A DNA stretch of 6,979 nt from Rhodothermia bacterium (GTDB lineage Bacteria > Bacteroidota > Rhodothermia > Rhodothermales > JABDKH01): contig JAUIJQ010000168.1 in assembly GCA_030431165.1 (NCBI GenBank), forward strand, positions 1-6,979, written 5' to 3'. How positions within the stretch are numbered: position 1 is the stretch's first letter; each line of letters opens with the position of its first letter. A model generated the notes under the pieces. It was given only the letters and a program-made list of their open reading frames with translations. It did not search any database and was not told the origin of the DNA. Positions 5,827-6,979 of the stretch are shown piece by piece. The translations under genes were made by a program, and so were the position numbers.

Positions 5827-6979
5827 ATGGCTACTGCGATTCGACCCATCGTTTTTGTCGGCCACACCTCGCTCCTTGGCGGGGCCGAGCTGTATCTGCG
5901 CGACGTTGTTGTCAACCTGTCTCGCCCGTGTCGCGTGCTTCTTTTCGAGGATGGGCCACTTGCCGAGGCATTGCGTCGCCAGGATGTCAGCACGCAGATT
6001 GTGGCGGCGCCTGAAGCGCTAGCCTCGGTACGGAAAGATTCGGGACTCGCCACGAGCGTCGTGGCGGCTTCGCGTCTACCGGGATTTTTCCTGCGACTTC
6101 GGCGGGCGATGGCCGGCGCCGGCGCGATCTATGTCAATTCTCAGAAGTCGCTCGTGACTGCCGCCCCCGTCGGTTGGTCATTGCGCGTTCCCGTGATCTG
6201 GAACGTACATGACATCATGACCTCAGATCACTTCGGATCAACCACGCTTCGGGCTGCGTCGTGGATCGCAAAACGTTTCGTCACGCGCCTCGTTGCCAAC
6301 TCGGTTGCCACCAGGGACTCACTGATTGCGCTTGGTATTCCCGCCGACAAAATCGACATCGTATATAACGGCATTCCGGATGGGCAGGGTCGCCAACCTG
6401 CCGACGAGGTCGACGCACTCAAAACTGAGTTGGGGCTTGATACATCGCTTTGGACCGTTGGAGTTTTCGGACGACTCGCTGAGTGGAAAGGCCAGCACGT
6501 CTTGATTGAAGCCTTGCGGGCCTTGCCCAACGTTCAAGCTGTTCTGGTTGGCGCGGCACTCTTTCCATCCGACGAACTGTACGAAGCGCGCCTTCGTGCG
6601 CAGGTTGCCGATGCGGGAATGTCAGGTCGCATTCGATTCCTCGGATTCAGGTCGGATGTATCTCGTCTCATGAACATCTGCGACGCCGTAGCTCATACGT
6701 CCGTCTCGCCTGAGCCGTTTGGGAGGGTCATTGTTGAGGCCATGGTGAATCGCGTGTCAGTAGTTGCGGCCGGGGCTGGAGGGGCGCTCGAAATAATCCG
6801 ACCGGACGAAACCGGCCTGCTCACCGAGCCAGGGTCAGCCGCCGATTTGGCTGGAGCGTTGCGGTGGTTCCGGGACAACCCGGAAGCATCCCGAGGCATG
6901 GCTGAAAAGGCATACGACGACGCCCGAGCGCGATTCTCTGTTGAAGCGATGGTGCGCGGTGTCGAAGCGACCGTTGATG
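5827..6979 (+). CDS. Glycosyltransferase family 4, open at window end
   Basis: The frame runs from ATG 5827 to the window end without a stop, giving 384 residues. That is a near-complete GT4 enzyme, since the last residues (FSVEAMVRGVEA) look like the usual C-terminal helix. The N-terminal domain shows PIVFVGHTSLLGGAELYL (7-24) with the GGAE loop. WNVHDI (125-130) lies in the acceptor domain and VYNGI (179-183) precedes the donor domain. The donor site has VFGRLAEWKG (213-222), with Arg216 and Lys221, and the EX7E motif Glu296 to Glu304 in SPEPFGRVIVEAM (294-306). Directly after the motif the usual G-x-P is changed to Arg309 and Ser311. ATG 5827 is chosen because it starts just before the first strand and two bases after the upstream stop; the ribosome site is weak (GGCAGG, 5811-5816). 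Its motifs match those of the 984-2108 enzyme most closely. Specificity is unknown. Confidence 0.9.
   Translation, partial: MATAIRPIVFVGHTSLLGGAELYLRDVVVNLSRPCRVLLFEDGPLAEALRRQDVSTQIVAAPEALASVRKDSGLATSVVAASRLPGFFLRLRRAMAGAGAIYVNSQKSLVTAAPVGWSLRVPVIWNVHDIMTSDHFGSTTLRAASWIAKRFVTRLVANSVATRDSLIALGIPADKIDIVYNGIPDGQGRQPADEVDALKTELGLDTSLWTVGVFGRLAEWKGQHVLIEALRALPNVQAVLVGAALFPSDELYEARLRAQVADAGMSGRIRFLGFRSDVSRLMNICDAVAHTSVSPEPFGRVIVEAMVNRVSVVAAGAGGALEIIRPDETGLLTEPGSAADLAGALRWFRDNPEASRGMAEKAYDDARARFSVEAMVRGVEATVD

Noticed and set aside
5221..5865. 214-residue open frame on the - strand, rich in Ser and Arg
   Set aside because: It is the complement of the GT4 gene at 4673-5824, with biased composition and no domain. 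It crosses the junction with the next gene but has no ribosome site or context of its own.
1..6979. CRISPR array, tandem repeats, insertion sequence, tRNA or terminator hairpin
   Set aside because: Reading both strands showed no repeated units, transposase-like frame, cloverleaf or GC-rich hairpin with a T-run. The coding genes fill the whole window.

Overview
The window is an internal piece of a bacterial surface-polysaccharide gene cluster (exopolysaccharide, capsule or O-antigen type). It holds six genes, all on the + strand: five GT-B fold glycosyltransferases of the GT4 (group 1) type and one multi-spanning membrane protein of the Wzy polymerase / O-antigen ligase class. There is no gap of even 10 bases between coding regions. 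I see no RNA gene, mobile element, CRISPR array, promoter or terminator.

Organism: the DNA is moderately GC-rich by eye, and the coupled gene layout with Shine-Dalgarno-like GAGG sequences is bacterial. A Gram-negative host, perhaps a proteobacterium, is a reasonable guess from the Wzy-type cluster. Nothing here fixes the genus.

Layout: 2-994, a GT-B glycosyltransferase cut off at the window start and lacking the usual EX7E motif; 984-2108, a GT4 with canonical motifs; 2110-3531, the Wzy/WaaL-class membrane protein; 3531-4673, a GT4 with a D-X7-E variant; 4673-5824, a GT4 of an HFHGPW / VRRLVRR type; 5827-6979, a GT4 still open at the window end and related in motifs to the second gene. The junctions are -11, +1, -1, -1 and +2 bases, so the six genes are almost certainly one transcript with coupled translation.

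Working together: the glycosyltransferases would add sugars one after another to a lipid-linked repeat unit on the cytoplasmic face of the inner membrane. The 2110-3531 protein would polymerise the flipped units on the periplasmic side. The priming transferase, Wzx flippase, chain-length/export proteins and nucleotide-sugar synthesis genes are not in the window and would be expected nearby. No sugar specificity can be read from sequence at this level.

I did not find evidence of a wholly new kind of system. The points most worth a second look are the first enzyme without the acidic motif, the missing ligase histidine in the membrane protein, and the gene 2 / gene 6 paralogue pair with an altered donor-site loop in gene 6.
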